Of a stretch of DNA of 64,000 nt, positions 23,807 to 31,175 are shown piece after piece. The stretch lies in the NCBI RefSeq assembly GCF_029714185.1, contig NZ_CP121671.1, positions 1,426,001 through 1,490,000 on the forward strand, given 5' to 3'. The position numbers were made by a program, and so were the translations under genes. The notes beneath the pieces are model-generated. The model saw only the letters and a program-made list of their open reading frames with translations. It ran no database searches and was not told where the DNA came from. The first letter of the stretch is position 1; each line of letters opens with the position of its first letter. This DNA comes from Halobacillus naozhouensis. GTDB lineage: Bacteria; Bacillota; Bacilli; Bacillales; Halobacillaceae.

Positions 23807-23815
23807 ATGAAGTAA
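23807..23815 (+). other. Possible two-codon minigene
   Basis: A good GGAGGTG ribosome site, six-nt spacing, then ATG AAG TAA. It may be a regulatory minigene in the leader or the remnant of a deleted gene. Confidence 0.3.
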
Positions 23816-23840
23816 TCAGCACATGTTTCCATTCTTCACA

Positions 23841-23935
23841 CGACAGGCCTTATCCAGCCTGTCGTCATGGGTAGAAGGCGCCCTCCCATACCAGTGATTC
23901 ATCTAGCCTTCTGCCTGTGACGATGCGCTGGCATC
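23841..23935 (+). promoter_or_regulatory. Structured leader upstream of AbrB-like gene
   Basis: Three successive hairpins: CGACAGGC/GCCTGTCG (23841-23864), AGAAGGC/GCCTTCT (23873-23912) and GATGC/GCATC (23922-23935). No T-run follows, so this looks like a structured 5' leader, not a terminator. Confidence 0.4.
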
Positions 23936-23967
23936 AATAATTTACAAATCTGAAGGAGGACAAGTAC

Positions 23968-24228
23968 ATGAAAAGTACAGGAATTGTTCGAAAGGTAGAT
24001 GATTTGGGGCGAGTAGTTATCCCGATGGAACTACGGCGCACGTTAGAAATTAAGGAAAGGGATCCCTTAGAGATATACGTGGACAGTGACCAAATCATTC
24101 TTAAGAAATATGAAGCAAGTGAGGAAAAGAAGCAATTGCTAATAAATCTTAATTGGCTAAAAGAAAGCAGCATAAGTACCGCAGCCAAAAACAAAATAGA
24201 AGAAGTTATTGCTTATCTGGAAAAGTAA
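23968..24228 (+). CDS. AbrB-like transition-state regulator
   Basis: 86-aa AbrB/SpoVT-fold DNA-binding protein. The swapped-hairpin N-terminus MKSTGIVRKVDDLGRVVIP is near-identical in pattern to AbrB and Abh; the C-terminal half is a short helix pair. GAAGGAGG precedes the ATG. A phage-borne AbrB homologue could alter host transition-state or sporulation timing, or regulate phage genes (inference). Confidence 0.9.
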   Translation: MKSTGIVRKVDDLGRVVIPMELRRTLEIKERDPLEIYVDSDQIILKKYEASEEKKQLLINLNWLKESSISTAAKNKIEEVIAYLEK

Positions 24229-24276
24229 AAGCTACCCAGTTCTAATTATGTACTGGAGTAGAGGAAGGAGATAATC

Positions 24277-24489
24277 ATGAACCATCCAGTAGTGGAGCAG
24301 TTAGAACGTACAGGCTATTCATTTCGAGTAAAGGACTCGATTCTATATGGATTGGATGGCCTTGGAAATGAAGTCTATGAAGGAGACACGATCTTAACCT
24401 TTAACGAGGAGTTCTTTCTTAAAGAAACGTTGCCCTCAGATGCAATTGAAATACTTGAGGTCATTGGAGCAGAAGAAAAGAAGGCATAA
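24277..24489 (+). CDS. YqaI-like small phage protein
   Basis: 70-aa protein matching the YqaI-like phage family: MNHPVVEQLERTGYSF, DGLGNEVYEGDTILTF and SDAIEILEVIGA. Unknown role; in skin and PBSX-like elements it also sits just before yqaJ. AAGGAG precedes the ATG. A hairpin (24495-24512) follows. Confidence 0.7.
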   Translation: MNHPVVEQLERTGYSFRVKDSILYGLDGLGNEVYEGDTILTFNEEFFLKETLPSDAIEILEVIGAEEKKA

Positions 24490-24494
24490 AAAAA

Positions 24495-24512
24495 GCCACA
24501 CGGCAATGTGGC
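24495..24512. repeat. Hairpin with 5' A-tract (copy 2)
   Basis: AAAAAAA followed by GCCACA-CGGCAA-TGTGGC. Confidence 0.5.
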
Positions 24513-24566
24513 ACTTTAAAAAATATTTGACTTATATTATCTCACGAAATTATTAGGAGGGCAAAT

Positions 24567-25520
24567 ATGGGTGTAAAAGCGCAAGTGCTAAGCAGTACAG
24601 CAGATATGGAACATAAGGAATGGCTTGAATCACGTAAAAAGGGGATTGGTGGAAGTGATGCTGCCTCTATCGCCGGACTAAACAAGTGGAAATCACCAAT
24701 GGTTGTTTATATGGAAAAGATCGGAGAAGCACCAAACACAGAGCCTACTAATGAAGAAGCTGCTTACTGGGGCAATGTTATGGAAGCGACAGTAGCCCAA
24801 GAGTTTAGTCGTCGGACAGGCTTAAAGGTTCGAAAACGAAATGCGATTCTCCAGCACCCTGAGCATGAATGGATGCTTGCTAACGTAGACCGGCTGATTG
24901 TTGGAAAAAATGAAGGCCTTGAATGCAAAACAGCCAGTGAGTATTTAAAGGGTGAATGGGATGGGGAGGAAATTCCTGGTGCCTACTTGCTTCAATGCCA
25001 ACATTATATGGCTGTAACCGGGGCAGATGCCTGGTGGATCGCTGTCCTAATCGGAGGTAATAAATTTGTCTATAAAAAGATTGACCGTGATGAAGAACTT
25101 ATTGCTTATCTGATCGACATTGAAAAAGAGTTTTGGGAAGGACGTGTGGTGAAGCAAGAACCTCCTGAAATTGATGGATCAGAAGCTTCCAGCGAATTAC
25201 TTAAAGCATTGTATCCTCAGTCAGAGCCAGAGAGTGAAACAGATCTTGATTCTGATACAGATAAGCTGATTGAGGGACTACAGCAAGTGAAAGAAGAAAT
25301 GAATGATTTAAATACTCGTAAGAAAAAGTACGAGAATCAATTGAAACAGATTCTAGGAACCTATGAAAAAGGATTCTCTAATCATTATGTTATCACTTAT
25401 AAATCTCAGGAACGTCGAACGGTAGATTCCAAACGATTAAAAGCTGAAAAACCTGATCTCTATGATGAGTATTCAAAAGTAAGCTCATCCAGGCCACTAA
25501 AATTTAAGGAGGCTAAATAA
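24567..25520 (+). CDS. yqaJ: YqaJ viral recombinase (lambda-exonuclease fold)
   Basis: 317-aa YqaJ-family 5'-3' exonuclease that makes single-stranded ends for recombination. N-terminal nuclease domain (about 15-200): RKKGIGGSDAASIAGLNKW, the acidic LANVDRLIV, then LECKTAS as the E-x-K of the PD-(D/E)XK core and QCQHYMAVTG. The C-terminal third is coiled coil (about 230-265). Partner of RecT in the next gene, with a one-nt TAATG overlap. A TAGGAGG site precedes the ATG. Confidence 0.93.
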   Translation: MGVKAQVLSSTADMEHKEWLESRKKGIGGSDAASIAGLNKWKSPMVVYMEKIGEAPNTEPTNEEAAYWGNVMEATVAQEFSRRTGLKVRKRNAILQHPEHEWMLANVDRLIVGKNEGLECKTASEYLKGEWDGEEIPGAYLLQCQHYMAVTGADAWWIAVLIGGNKFVYKKIDRDEELIAYLIDIEKEFWEGRVVKQEPPEIDGSEASSELLKALYPQSEPESETDLDSDTDKLIEGLQQVKEEMNDLNTRKKKYENQLKQILGTYEKGFSNHYVITYKSQERRTVDSKRLKAEKPDLYDEYSKVSSSRPLKFKEAK

Positions 25521-26383
25521 TGGCTACCAACTCAACAACGAAAAGCCAGCTTGCCAAACGTAAAAATAACAATTCGGTAGAAAAGCAAAACAATCCAGCT
25601 AACACAATCCAAGCTTACATGAAGAAGATGGGTCCAGAATTTGAAAAGGCACTTCCTAAGCATATGGATGCGGATCGCTTAGGGCGTATTGCACTCACAA
25701 CTATCCGTCAGAACCCTAAACTACTAGAATGCTCCATTCCTTCTCTCATGGGAGCTGTGATGCAATCAGCACAATTAGGACTGGAACCTGGCTTGATCGG
25801 TCACTGTTATCTGGTTCCTTTTTATAACGGTAAAGCAAAGCAAATGGATGTCCAGTTCATCATTGGCTATAAGGGCATGATCGACCTTGCTAGACGCTCT
25901 GGGCATATCGAAAGTATATATGCCCACACAGTGCATGAGAACGACGAGTTTGAATATGAGCTAGGGTTGCACCCTAAACTCGTTCACAAACCAGCTACAG
26001 GTGAACGTGGGGACATGGAATTTGTTTATGCAGTAGCTCACTTTAAAGACGGTGGTTATCAGTTTGAAGTGTTCAGCACCAATGATGTGGAGAAAGTGAA
26101 GCAACGTTCTAAGGCAGGAAATAACGGCCCTTGGAAAACGGATTATGAAGAAATGGCTAAGAAAACGGTTATTCGCCGCATGTTCAAATACTTGCCGATC
26201 AGCATTGAAATTCAGCAACAAGCCTCACAGGATGATACAGTCCGGAAAGGTATCACAGAAGAAGCGAACTCAGTTCATGATCAAGAGTACATTAATATGC
26301 CAACACCCGAAGAACCAGGGGAAGAGCAACCAAAAGATAATCCAGAAATAACAACTGAGCAAGCAGCTATGGACCTTAAGTAA
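25520..26383 (+). CDS. recT: RecT single-strand annealing protein
   Basis: 287-aa RecT/YqaK family annealase. The characteristic segments are SLMGAVMQSAQLGLEPGLIG, VQFIIGYKGMIDLARRSG and KTVIRRMFKYLPIS. The C-terminal tail is acidic. Forms a two-component recombination system with YqaJ, probably for replication-linked recombination of the circularised phage genome. The coding sequences overlap by one nt. Confidence 0.95.
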   Translation: MATNSTTKSQLAKRKNNNSVEKQNNPANTIQAYMKKMGPEFEKALPKHMDADRLGRIALTTIRQNPKLLECSIPSLMGAVMQSAQLGLEPGLIGHCYLVPFYNGKAKQMDVQFIIGYKGMIDLARRSGHIESIYAHTVHENDEFEYELGLHPKLVHKPATGERGDMEFVYAVAHFKDGGYQFEVFSTNDVEKVKQRSKAGNNGPWKTDYEEMAKKTVIRRMFKYLPISIEIQQQASQDDTVRKGITEEANSVHDQEYINMPTPEEPGEEQPKDNPEITTEQAAMDLK

Positions 26384-26550
26384 TGAGACAAGTTATCGCC
26401 ATCCCATATCACTACGTGTGGATGGTACAAGATCATCAAAACCCTGGGCAGTCATTCAAGCGTTATGTGGCGTCTTACGTAAGACACAACTTCCCAGGGT
26501 GGAGGTTGGTGAAAATTAAAGGTATGAAAGCAATTTGTGAACGAGATTAA
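26383..26550 (+). CDS. Small basic phage protein
   Basis: 55-aa frame starting in TAATG at the recT stop: MRQVIAIPYHYVWMVQDHQN, SFKRYVASYVRHNFPGW and a basic end. Coupled to recT; unknown function. Composition and the overlap pattern support coding. Confidence 0.55.
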   Translation: MRQVIAIPYHYVWMVQDHQNPGQSFKRYVASYVRHNFPGWRLVKIKGMKAICERD

Positions 26551-26567
26551 ATGCTAAGGAGGCAACC

Positions 26568-27638
26568 ATGAAGAATACTTATTACTTCTCTCATGATGGA
26601 AATGCAAGAAATGACCCCAAGATCTTATCCATGAGGAGTGTTTATGGTTCAGAAGGATATGGATGGTATTGGATCATTATAGAAATGCTTCGTGAGCAAA
26701 ATGATTACAAAATAAAGATCAATAAATACACATGGAATGCACTTGCAATGCAACTGCAATGCGACGCAGATGCGGCGCATAGGTTTGCATCAGATTGCAT
26801 AAACGAATTTGAACTCTTGCATTCAGACGGAGAATATTTTTGGTCAGAATCACTCCTTAAACGCATGGAAGTGAAGGATACAAAATCAGAAAAAGCGAAG
26901 AAAGCGGCTCAAGCAAGATGGAACAAGAAAGTCCGCAACGACAAGGATTCAAGCGATTCTAAAGCAAATAAAAAATCTAGCAATGCTGAAGGTATGCAAG
27001 CGCATAGCGAACGCAATGCAACCGCAATGCCTAATAAAGTAAAGAAAAGTAAAGAAAATGAAAGTAAAGAAGTAGTTGAAGATGAAAAATCGTCAACAAC
27101 AACGGATGCCATTCAATTCTATCAAAGCAATTTCGGGATGATTCGTCCTCAAACCTCTGAGGAGATTTTAGCATGGATTGATGACCTTGGTGATGAAATG
27201 GTTCTTGTTGCCATGAAACGATCTCTGGATCGTAATAAACCCAGCTGGGGGTATGTGAAGAGCATTCTCCAATCATGGGTAAACAAAAATATTACCACGG
27301 TCAAGCAGGCGCAGGCTGAGGAAGTTGAATTCAGAAATAGAAAGCAAGGCAATTCCTTTGGGAAACAAAGCAATGAGGTTATTCCAGAGTGGTTTAATCA
27401 ACGCAGTGTGCAGGACAGGGGCGAAAGTGAAGGGAAGCAACCAACTCAAATTCAGAGCGACGCTACTAAACTCGATATCGGTGTAAGAATTGGACGATCC
27501 CTTGAGAGAATTGTAACTGAAGGTGGTCTCGAGGGTTATGGACTAACTGAGAATGATATTGAACTTGTTAAGAATAAAAAAGCTACAGCTTTAGATGTAT
27601 TGCAGTCAAGGTCTGAGCTTAGAGTCGTGGGCTCATAG
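26568..27638 (+). CDS. DnaD-like replication initiation protein
   Basis: 356-aa replisome organiser. The N-terminal DUF4373 (Lin1244/Lin1753-like) winged helix (about 3-105) begins YYFSHDGNARNDPKIL, a basic low-complexity linker follows, and a DnaD/DnaB C-terminal-like domain (about 185-250; AIQFYQSNFGMIRPQ, SWGYVKSILQSWV). A C-terminal extension of about 80 residues has no recognised family. Such proteins open the phage origin and load the helicase. Five GCAATGC repeats lie inside the gene, candidate iterons. AAGGAGG precedes the ATG. No helicase loader or helicase is seen nearby, so host DnaC/DnaI are probably recruited. Confidence 0.85.
   Translation: MKNTYYFSHDGNARNDPKILSMRSVYGSEGYGWYWIIIEMLREQNDYKIKINKYTWNALAMQLQCDADAAHRFASDCINEFELLHSDGEYFWSESLLKRMEVKDTKSEKAKKAAQARWNKKVRNDKDSSDSKANKKSSNAEGMQAHSERNATAMPNKVKKSKENESKEVVEDEKSSTTTDAIQFYQSNFGMIRPQTSEEILAWIDDLGDEMVLVAMKRSLDRNKPSWGYVKSILQSWVNKNITTVKQAQAEEVEFRNRKQGNSFGKQSNEVIPEWFNQRSVQDRGESEGKQPTQIQSDATKLDIGVRIGRSLERIVTEGGLEGYGLTENDIELVKNKKATALDVLQSRSELRVVGS
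26745..27030. repeat. GCAATGC iterons, candidate phage origin
   Basis: Five exact copies of GCAATGC at 26745, 26756, 26980, 27013 and 27024. They form two pairs, each at an 11-nt period, and a degenerate third unit (GCAGATGC) follows the first pair. Origins inside the initiator gene are known for lambdoid and other phages; here it is inference. Confidence 0.5.
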
Positions 27639-27650
27639 GGGGAAGCATCT

Positions 27651-27893
27651 ATGAATCTATCAACAGAAGATCAACTGGAACTAGAAGTTAAAGAACGTAA
27701 GAGATTTTTGAGAAATTCACTAAAACGAATGGGAACAACGATTATACCAGATGGAAGGTCCATATATGATTTGAGTTTATTCCAACTGGAGCATTCGTAC
27801 ATTGCCGTTACATCTCGAATAGCGAAGGAGAGGAAAAACAAAAATGAAAATGTACCAGGGCAACAGAGGGATGGGCTTAGAAAACCTGATTAA
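27651..27893 (+). CDS. Fur-regulated-basic-protein-like small protein
   Basis: 80-aa basic protein. The segment RKRFLRNSLKRMGTTIIPDG followed by RSIYDLSLFQLEHSY resembles the FbpA-type motif (helix, K/R-G, DGR-L-Y-LSL-LE). In B. subtilis Fbp proteins are small RNA partners in iron sparing; a phage copy need not have that role. It overlaps recU by 50 nt in another frame. Confidence 0.55.
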   Translation: MNLSTEDQLELEVKERKRFLRNSLKRMGTTIIPDGRSIYDLSLFQLEHSYIAVTSRIAKERKNKNENVPGQQRDGLRKPD

Positions 27894-28374
27894 TCTAACG
27901 AATGATACTTACAACCGAAAAGGACTAGCTGTGATTAACAAGCGACCAACTCCTGTAAAGGTTATGAAGTCTAAAGGCACAAAGGTGTTGAGCGGGTTTT
28001 ATGAGTCTAAATCAACCGTAGACTATGACGGTGTATATCAGGGGCGGGCCATCTGTTTTGAAGCTAAATCAACCGGAGAGAAGCGGTTCCCACTGAAAAA
28101 TATCCATCAGCACCAACTCGACTACTTATACTTAGCTGAGAATGTAGGGGCACTTTGTTTCTTCTTGATCGAGTTCAGGAAATTGAATCAAGTATTCTTA
28201 GTGCCTTTCTCAGTCGTGCAGCACTATGTAGAACATGCTAAGTTAGGCGGTCGCAAATCGATCACTTTCGATGACTTTAATTTCTATGCAGCTGCGGAGG
28301 TACGGACAGGGAATGGTGTTCCTTTGGATTACCTGCCTGTGCTTGAAAAGCTGATCCGGGAGGGGGCTGCATGA
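27844..28374 (+). CDS. recU: RecU Holliday-junction resolvase
   Basis: 176-aa RecU-family endonuclease that resolves Holliday junctions from phage recombination. Visible: NRGMGLENLINLTN, the catalytic DYDGVYQGRAICFEAKST (Asp, Glu, Lys of the PD-(D/E)XK site), HQLDYL and the C-terminal PLDYLPVLE. The start is behind GGAGAGG inside the previous gene. It overlaps the next gene by four nt. Confidence 0.93.
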   Translation: MKMYQGNRGMGLENLINLTNDTYNRKGLAVINKRPTPVKVMKSKGTKVLSGFYESKSTVDYDGVYQGRAICFEAKSTGEKRFPLKNIHQHQLDYLYLAENVGALCFFLIEFRKLNQVFLVPFSVVQHYVEHAKLGGRKSITFDDFNFYAAAEVRTGNGVPLDYLPVLEKLIREGAA

Positions 28375-28844
28375 AAGCCCTTTGCCTAGATTCTTCTGGA
28401 ACGACAACCCTTGATCAGGGCAGGGATTATTATGTGTTTCCTGGTGGCCCGGGGGCTTACTACGTGTCGAAGGTCGAGAGGCAGACGGCGCACATGGGGT
28501 GTTATCAAGCTGATCGATTCGAAGTGGTGGAGGATCAAGTGGACATCACAAAATCAAAGGCGCCCCCCACCATCGAAGAAGATTATGAGCAACTTTCCCT
28601 CTTTGGTGAACCGGAGTTCAAGTCATTTAAAAAGGAGATCATACCTAAAAATGTTCTTTGCCCCTTGGAATGTGATAAGAGTCCTAGATCAAAGGCATTT
28701 AAAGAAGTCCAGAGGGTTTGGAAGGCATATGTAAATGCTGTTGAAAAGAGCCATAATTGCTCTTTCTTTGAAGCTAGAAAGTTAGTGTTCAAGCATCGGG
28801 ATAATCAAGAACCTATTGAGTTAGGTGAATTGGAGGGTATATGA
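28371..28844 (+). CDS. Hypothetical phage protein
   Basis: 157-aa protein with an N-terminal beta-rich domain (LDQGRDYYVFPGGPGAYYVS) and a C-terminal helical region with two Cys (CPLECDKSPRSKAFKE). Coupled to recU by ATGA and to the next tiny gene by ATGA. No family recognised. Confidence 0.6.
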   Translation: MKALCLDSSGTTTLDQGRDYYVFPGGPGAYYVSKVERQTAHMGCYQADRFEVVEDQVDITKSKAPPTIEEDYEQLSLFGEPEFKSFKKEIIPKNVLCPLECDKSPRSKAFKEVQRVWKAYVNAVEKSHNCSFFEARKLVFKHRDNQEPIELGELEGI

Positions 28845-28948
28845 GGAAAATCAAATGGTGGATTGATTGTAAATTCTTTAATAAGCATCGTTATGACTTT
28901 TATAGCGGTAAGTGCCTGGTATGTGGAAAGAGAGCTAAAAAGCATTAA
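28841..28948 (+). CDS. 35-aa Cys-containing phage peptide
   Basis: MRKIKWWIDCKFFNKHRYDF, then CLVCGKRAKKH. The C-x-x-C pair with a distal Cys suggests a tiny zinc-binding peptide. ATGA overlap with the preceding gene supports translation. Confidence 0.55.
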   Translation: MRKIKWWIDCKFFNKHRYDFYSGKCLVCGKRAKKH

Positions 28949-28963
28949 AAAAGCCGGCATAAA

Positions 28964-28984
28964 GGCCGGCCCCAGAGGCCGGCC
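28964..28984. repeat. GGCCGGCC hairpin (copy 3)
   Basis: Two perfect GGCCGGCC arms around CCAGA, preceded by AAAAAAGCCGGC. Very GC-rich for this region; belongs to the A-tract hairpin class. Confidence 0.55.
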
Positions 28985-29068
28985 GCATTCATCATTATAG
29001 ACGCTATGGTGAGGGATTATACAAATAAGCTGAGGGTTGGGTTAGTCGGTTAGGGGGCAAAAGTCTGA

Positions 29069-29230
29069 TTAACAATCCTTTTTATCATTAAAAAGTGCTG
29101 CTCCTACAATTATTAGGAGAATAAATAATACTACGATCAGCGCAAAGTCATTACCTTTTTTGTGTCTGTAACCACCATAGCCGCCGAAACCGCCGACGCC
29201 GCCAAAGTTACCACCACATCCGTAACTCAT
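29069..29230 (-). CDS. YjcZ-family small Gly/Tyr-rich membrane protein
   Basis: 53-aa protein: MSYGCGGNFGGVGGFGGYGG, a basic HKKGN turn, one membrane helix (about 26-46) and a short charged end. This is the YjcZ-type pattern annotated as sporulation-associated in Bacillus. The start is ATG behind AAGGTGGTGAT; upstream in-frame codons have no site. Minus strand, against the early operon, next to a DUF3231 gene: a likely lysogen-expressed pair. Confidence 0.78.
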   Translation of the reverse strand: MSYGCGGNFGGVGGFGGYGGYRHKKGNDFALIVVLFILLIIVGAALFNDKKDC

Positions 29231-29318
29231 TAAATCACCACCTTCATAATCTTTATAGCATCTTATGAGGCTGGAGTATGAATTGGAAAGGCTAATAGCA
29301 TAAAAGGACATAAAAAAA

Positions 29319-29338
29319 GCCAAGAGCACAGCCTTGGC
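29319..29338. repeat. Hairpin with 5' A-tract (copy 4)
   Basis: AAAAAAA then GCCAAG-AGCACAGC-CTTGGC, between the YjcZ-like and DUF3231 genes. On the minus strand it reads as a hairpin followed by TTTTTTT, a good terminator for the DUF3231 gene. Confidence 0.65.
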
Positions 29339-29365
29339 AAAGTTACTTTTTGTAAATTAAGTTGA

Positions 29366-29866
29366 TTAGCTCTTTTTGTGCAAAGGTGGCAAAACTAACC
29401 AGCCTTTTTCCTTATTTAATCTAAGAGCTTTGGCACCGGCTTGAGCTTTATTCATGTGGAACTGTCCAAATAACATAGCTATATCTTCTCGAGTTGATTG
29501 ACCAATTGCTTGACTGCATGCGACAAGCCCTTGAGCAATATTTAAGGACACAGTTGCACTTATTTCCGGGTCATTTAATCTAGCACCTACGGGAATGTCT
29601 TCAAGGTCTGCTACTGAGCGCTCAGGAGGTGATGGAGGTAAAACAACCCCATTGATTTTAAGAATTTCTTCAATATCCTGTGTTTCCTGTTTAGCACCTT
29701 GGACTAGCTCTTCCAAAAGGCGCTTTAACTCTTTATCACCTGCATGATTGTACATGGTTTGGTAACTTGCCGAGTTCCCTTTTGCAACAGATAAATAGCT
29801 CCAGAGACTGAATACTTCACCATAATGTAGAGGTTCTTTTTGTTGATTACCACTAAGAATACCCAT
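29366..29866 (-). CDS. Single-domain DUF3231 protein on prophage
   Basis: 166-aa protein with one DUF3231 unit: GEVFSLWSYLSVAKGN start, ELKRLLEELV helix, ARLNDPEISATVSL segment and the closing KGWLVLPP, matching the WLEQPP end of the chromosomal copies. AAAGGAG precedes the ATG. Minus-strand gene in the early/late boundary; with the YjcZ-like neighbour it suggests a prophage contribution to spore or stress biology (inference). Confidence 0.75.
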   Translation of the reverse strand: MGILSGNQQKEPLHYGEVFSLWSYLSVAKGNSASYQTMYNHAGDKELKRLLEELVQGAKQETQDIEEILKINGVVLPPSPPERSVADLEDIPVGARLNDPEISATVSLNIAQGLVACSQAIGQSTREDIAMLFGQFHMNKAQAGAKALRLNKEKGWLVLPPLHKKS

Positions 29867-30320
29867 AGTCCTTCACTCCTTTAATTAAGTTTCAAGGGTA
29901 GTGTTGTTAAAAAAGGATATTTTATACATTTTACAAATAAAATAAGCCGGCTCTAAGGCCGGCAATTGGATGAGTCGGGCGAGGGGTATGTAAATCTGAG
30001 CAAAACACACCTTGCCCACTTCTATTATAAACACGGTATTGAACAAATATACTTAAATGGACGACTACGTTTAAAAGATCAAGTGAAAAAGCCGGCGCAA
30101 AGGCCATTGGATAAAGATAGGTCAGAGAGGGCTCAATCTTAGGCCATGAACAAAATGTGGTCGGGGCTAGCAAGAATATGGAAAGGTGACGTATGGGTTA
30201 GTCCGCTAGCCCCTTTCGAGTAGTATGAGTCAGTGGAACCATAATATGCAAAAAAAGCCAAGAGCAGTGCTCCTGACTAATGAAATATGACAATTTAATT
30301 ATAACATGGGGGTCTGCTTG
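29867..30320. other. Gap with repeated hairpins
   Basis: No credible gene. Contains A-tract hairpin copies at 29946-29963 (GCCGGC-TCTAAG-GCCGGC), a decayed one near 30088 and one at 30250-30272. It also contains a perfect nine-bp pair GGGGCTAGC (30163-30171)/GCTAGCCCC (30205-30213) around a 33-nt loop. Probably the divergent control region of the minus-strand DUF3231 gene and plus-strand xtrA. Confidence 0.4.
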
Positions 30321-30527
30321 ATGCGATTAAACGAAGCAAATGTAAATATAGATAATGGAAAGCTAAGTATAGAAACTGATTTACTAGGAGGAAATTCCCC
30401 TTTCTGTGTCGTATATTGTGGAGGTAAGGCGAAAATAACCACTCTACCTGATCATGGTGAGACAAAGGTCATTACTCATCAGGGTAAAGTGAAGAGGGTA
30501 AAGTTTGATGAGGGGGAAGAGTTTTGA
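30321..30527 (+). CDS. xtrA: XtrA-like phage protein
   Basis: 68-aa protein of the PBSX XtrA/YqaO type: VNIDNGKLSIETD, FCVVYCGGKAKITTLPDHGE, KVITHQGKVKRVKFDEGEEF. Start at ATG MRLNEAN behind GGGGGT; an ATG five codons earlier lacks a site. Its last 15 codons recur as a remnant at about 32340-32385, evidence of duplication. The stop overlaps the TTG start of the next gene. Confidence 0.75.
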   Translation: MRLNEANVNIDNGKLSIETDLLGGNSPFCVVYCGGKAKITTLPDHGETKVITHQGKVKRVKFDEGEEF

Positions 30528-31075
30528 GTTTTGTAGAAAGTCTATTAAGTGATCCTGGGTTTTGGGGCGCGTTTCTTGGGTCAGTCCTTACCGGATCAAT
30601 CGCGCTTGTGGTTTATAAAGGGAATTTAAGTAGTATGGAACAAAAAGAAAAGAAAGAACAGGAAAAAAATGATTACAAGGAATTTAGAATTATAAGTAAT
30701 CTAGTAAATGACTTGCTCACTTCATTAGAAATAATTATTGAGCAAGAAAATAAAGATAAGCCAGACCTTCCAAAAATAGTTACCACGATGACTGTAATTG
30801 TATCTGGAGATGAAAAGTATAATTCCTTAGAGACAAAGAATATGACATATGAAAATGAAATATTTATTTTTGCCGAACTTTTTAAAGATGATTATAGATT
30901 CTTAGTAGACCGTTTTAAAGAAATATTGGATGATGATAAAAAAAAGGCAGCCATAGTTGATCCTGGACGCAAGGACGAATTTAAACAATTTATTTTAACC
31001 TATAAAAAATTAATTAGGGATACGTTTAATCATTTAGAAAAAACGTTAAAAAAACACAATTCACTTTTTAAATAA
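30524..31075 (+). CDS. Membrane-anchored hypothetical cargo protein
   Basis: 183-aa protein with one N-terminal membrane helix (about 13-31; GAFLGSVLTGSIALVVY) and a charged helical cytoplasmic body. TTG start (30524) overlapping the xtrA stop, behind GAGGGGGAAGAG. No family recognised. It occupies the slot after xtrA that, in the duplicated copy downstream, holds a different membrane protein, so it is probably accessory cargo. Confidence 0.6.
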   Translation: MSFVESLLSDPGFWGAFLGSVLTGSIALVVYKGNLSSMEQKEKKEQEKNDYKEFRIISNLVNDLLTSLEIIIEQENKDKPDLPKIVTTMTVIVSGDEKYNSLETKNMTYENEIFIFAELFKDDYRFLVDRFKEILDDDKKKAAIVDPGRKDEFKQFILTYKKLIRDTFNHLEKTLKKHNSLFK

Positions 31076-31140
31076 AGTTCTACCAGCTCAATGGAGGACA
31101 CAGATCAAGAGCAAACGCCCATGATTTGTGCTCTAAAACG
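31074..31140. repeat. Boundary repeat A (decayed terminator copy)
   Basis: About 60 bp nearly identical to 33261-33321 (AGTTCTACCAGC, then TGGAGGACACA-ATCAAGAGC). The hairpin arm is mutated and the T-run is lost (CTCTAAAACG), so this copy is probably inactive and lets transcription reach the HNH gene. Confidence 0.75.
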
Positions 31141-31175
31141 AATTGATGGAGTACGATTAAGGAGAATTACAATAA

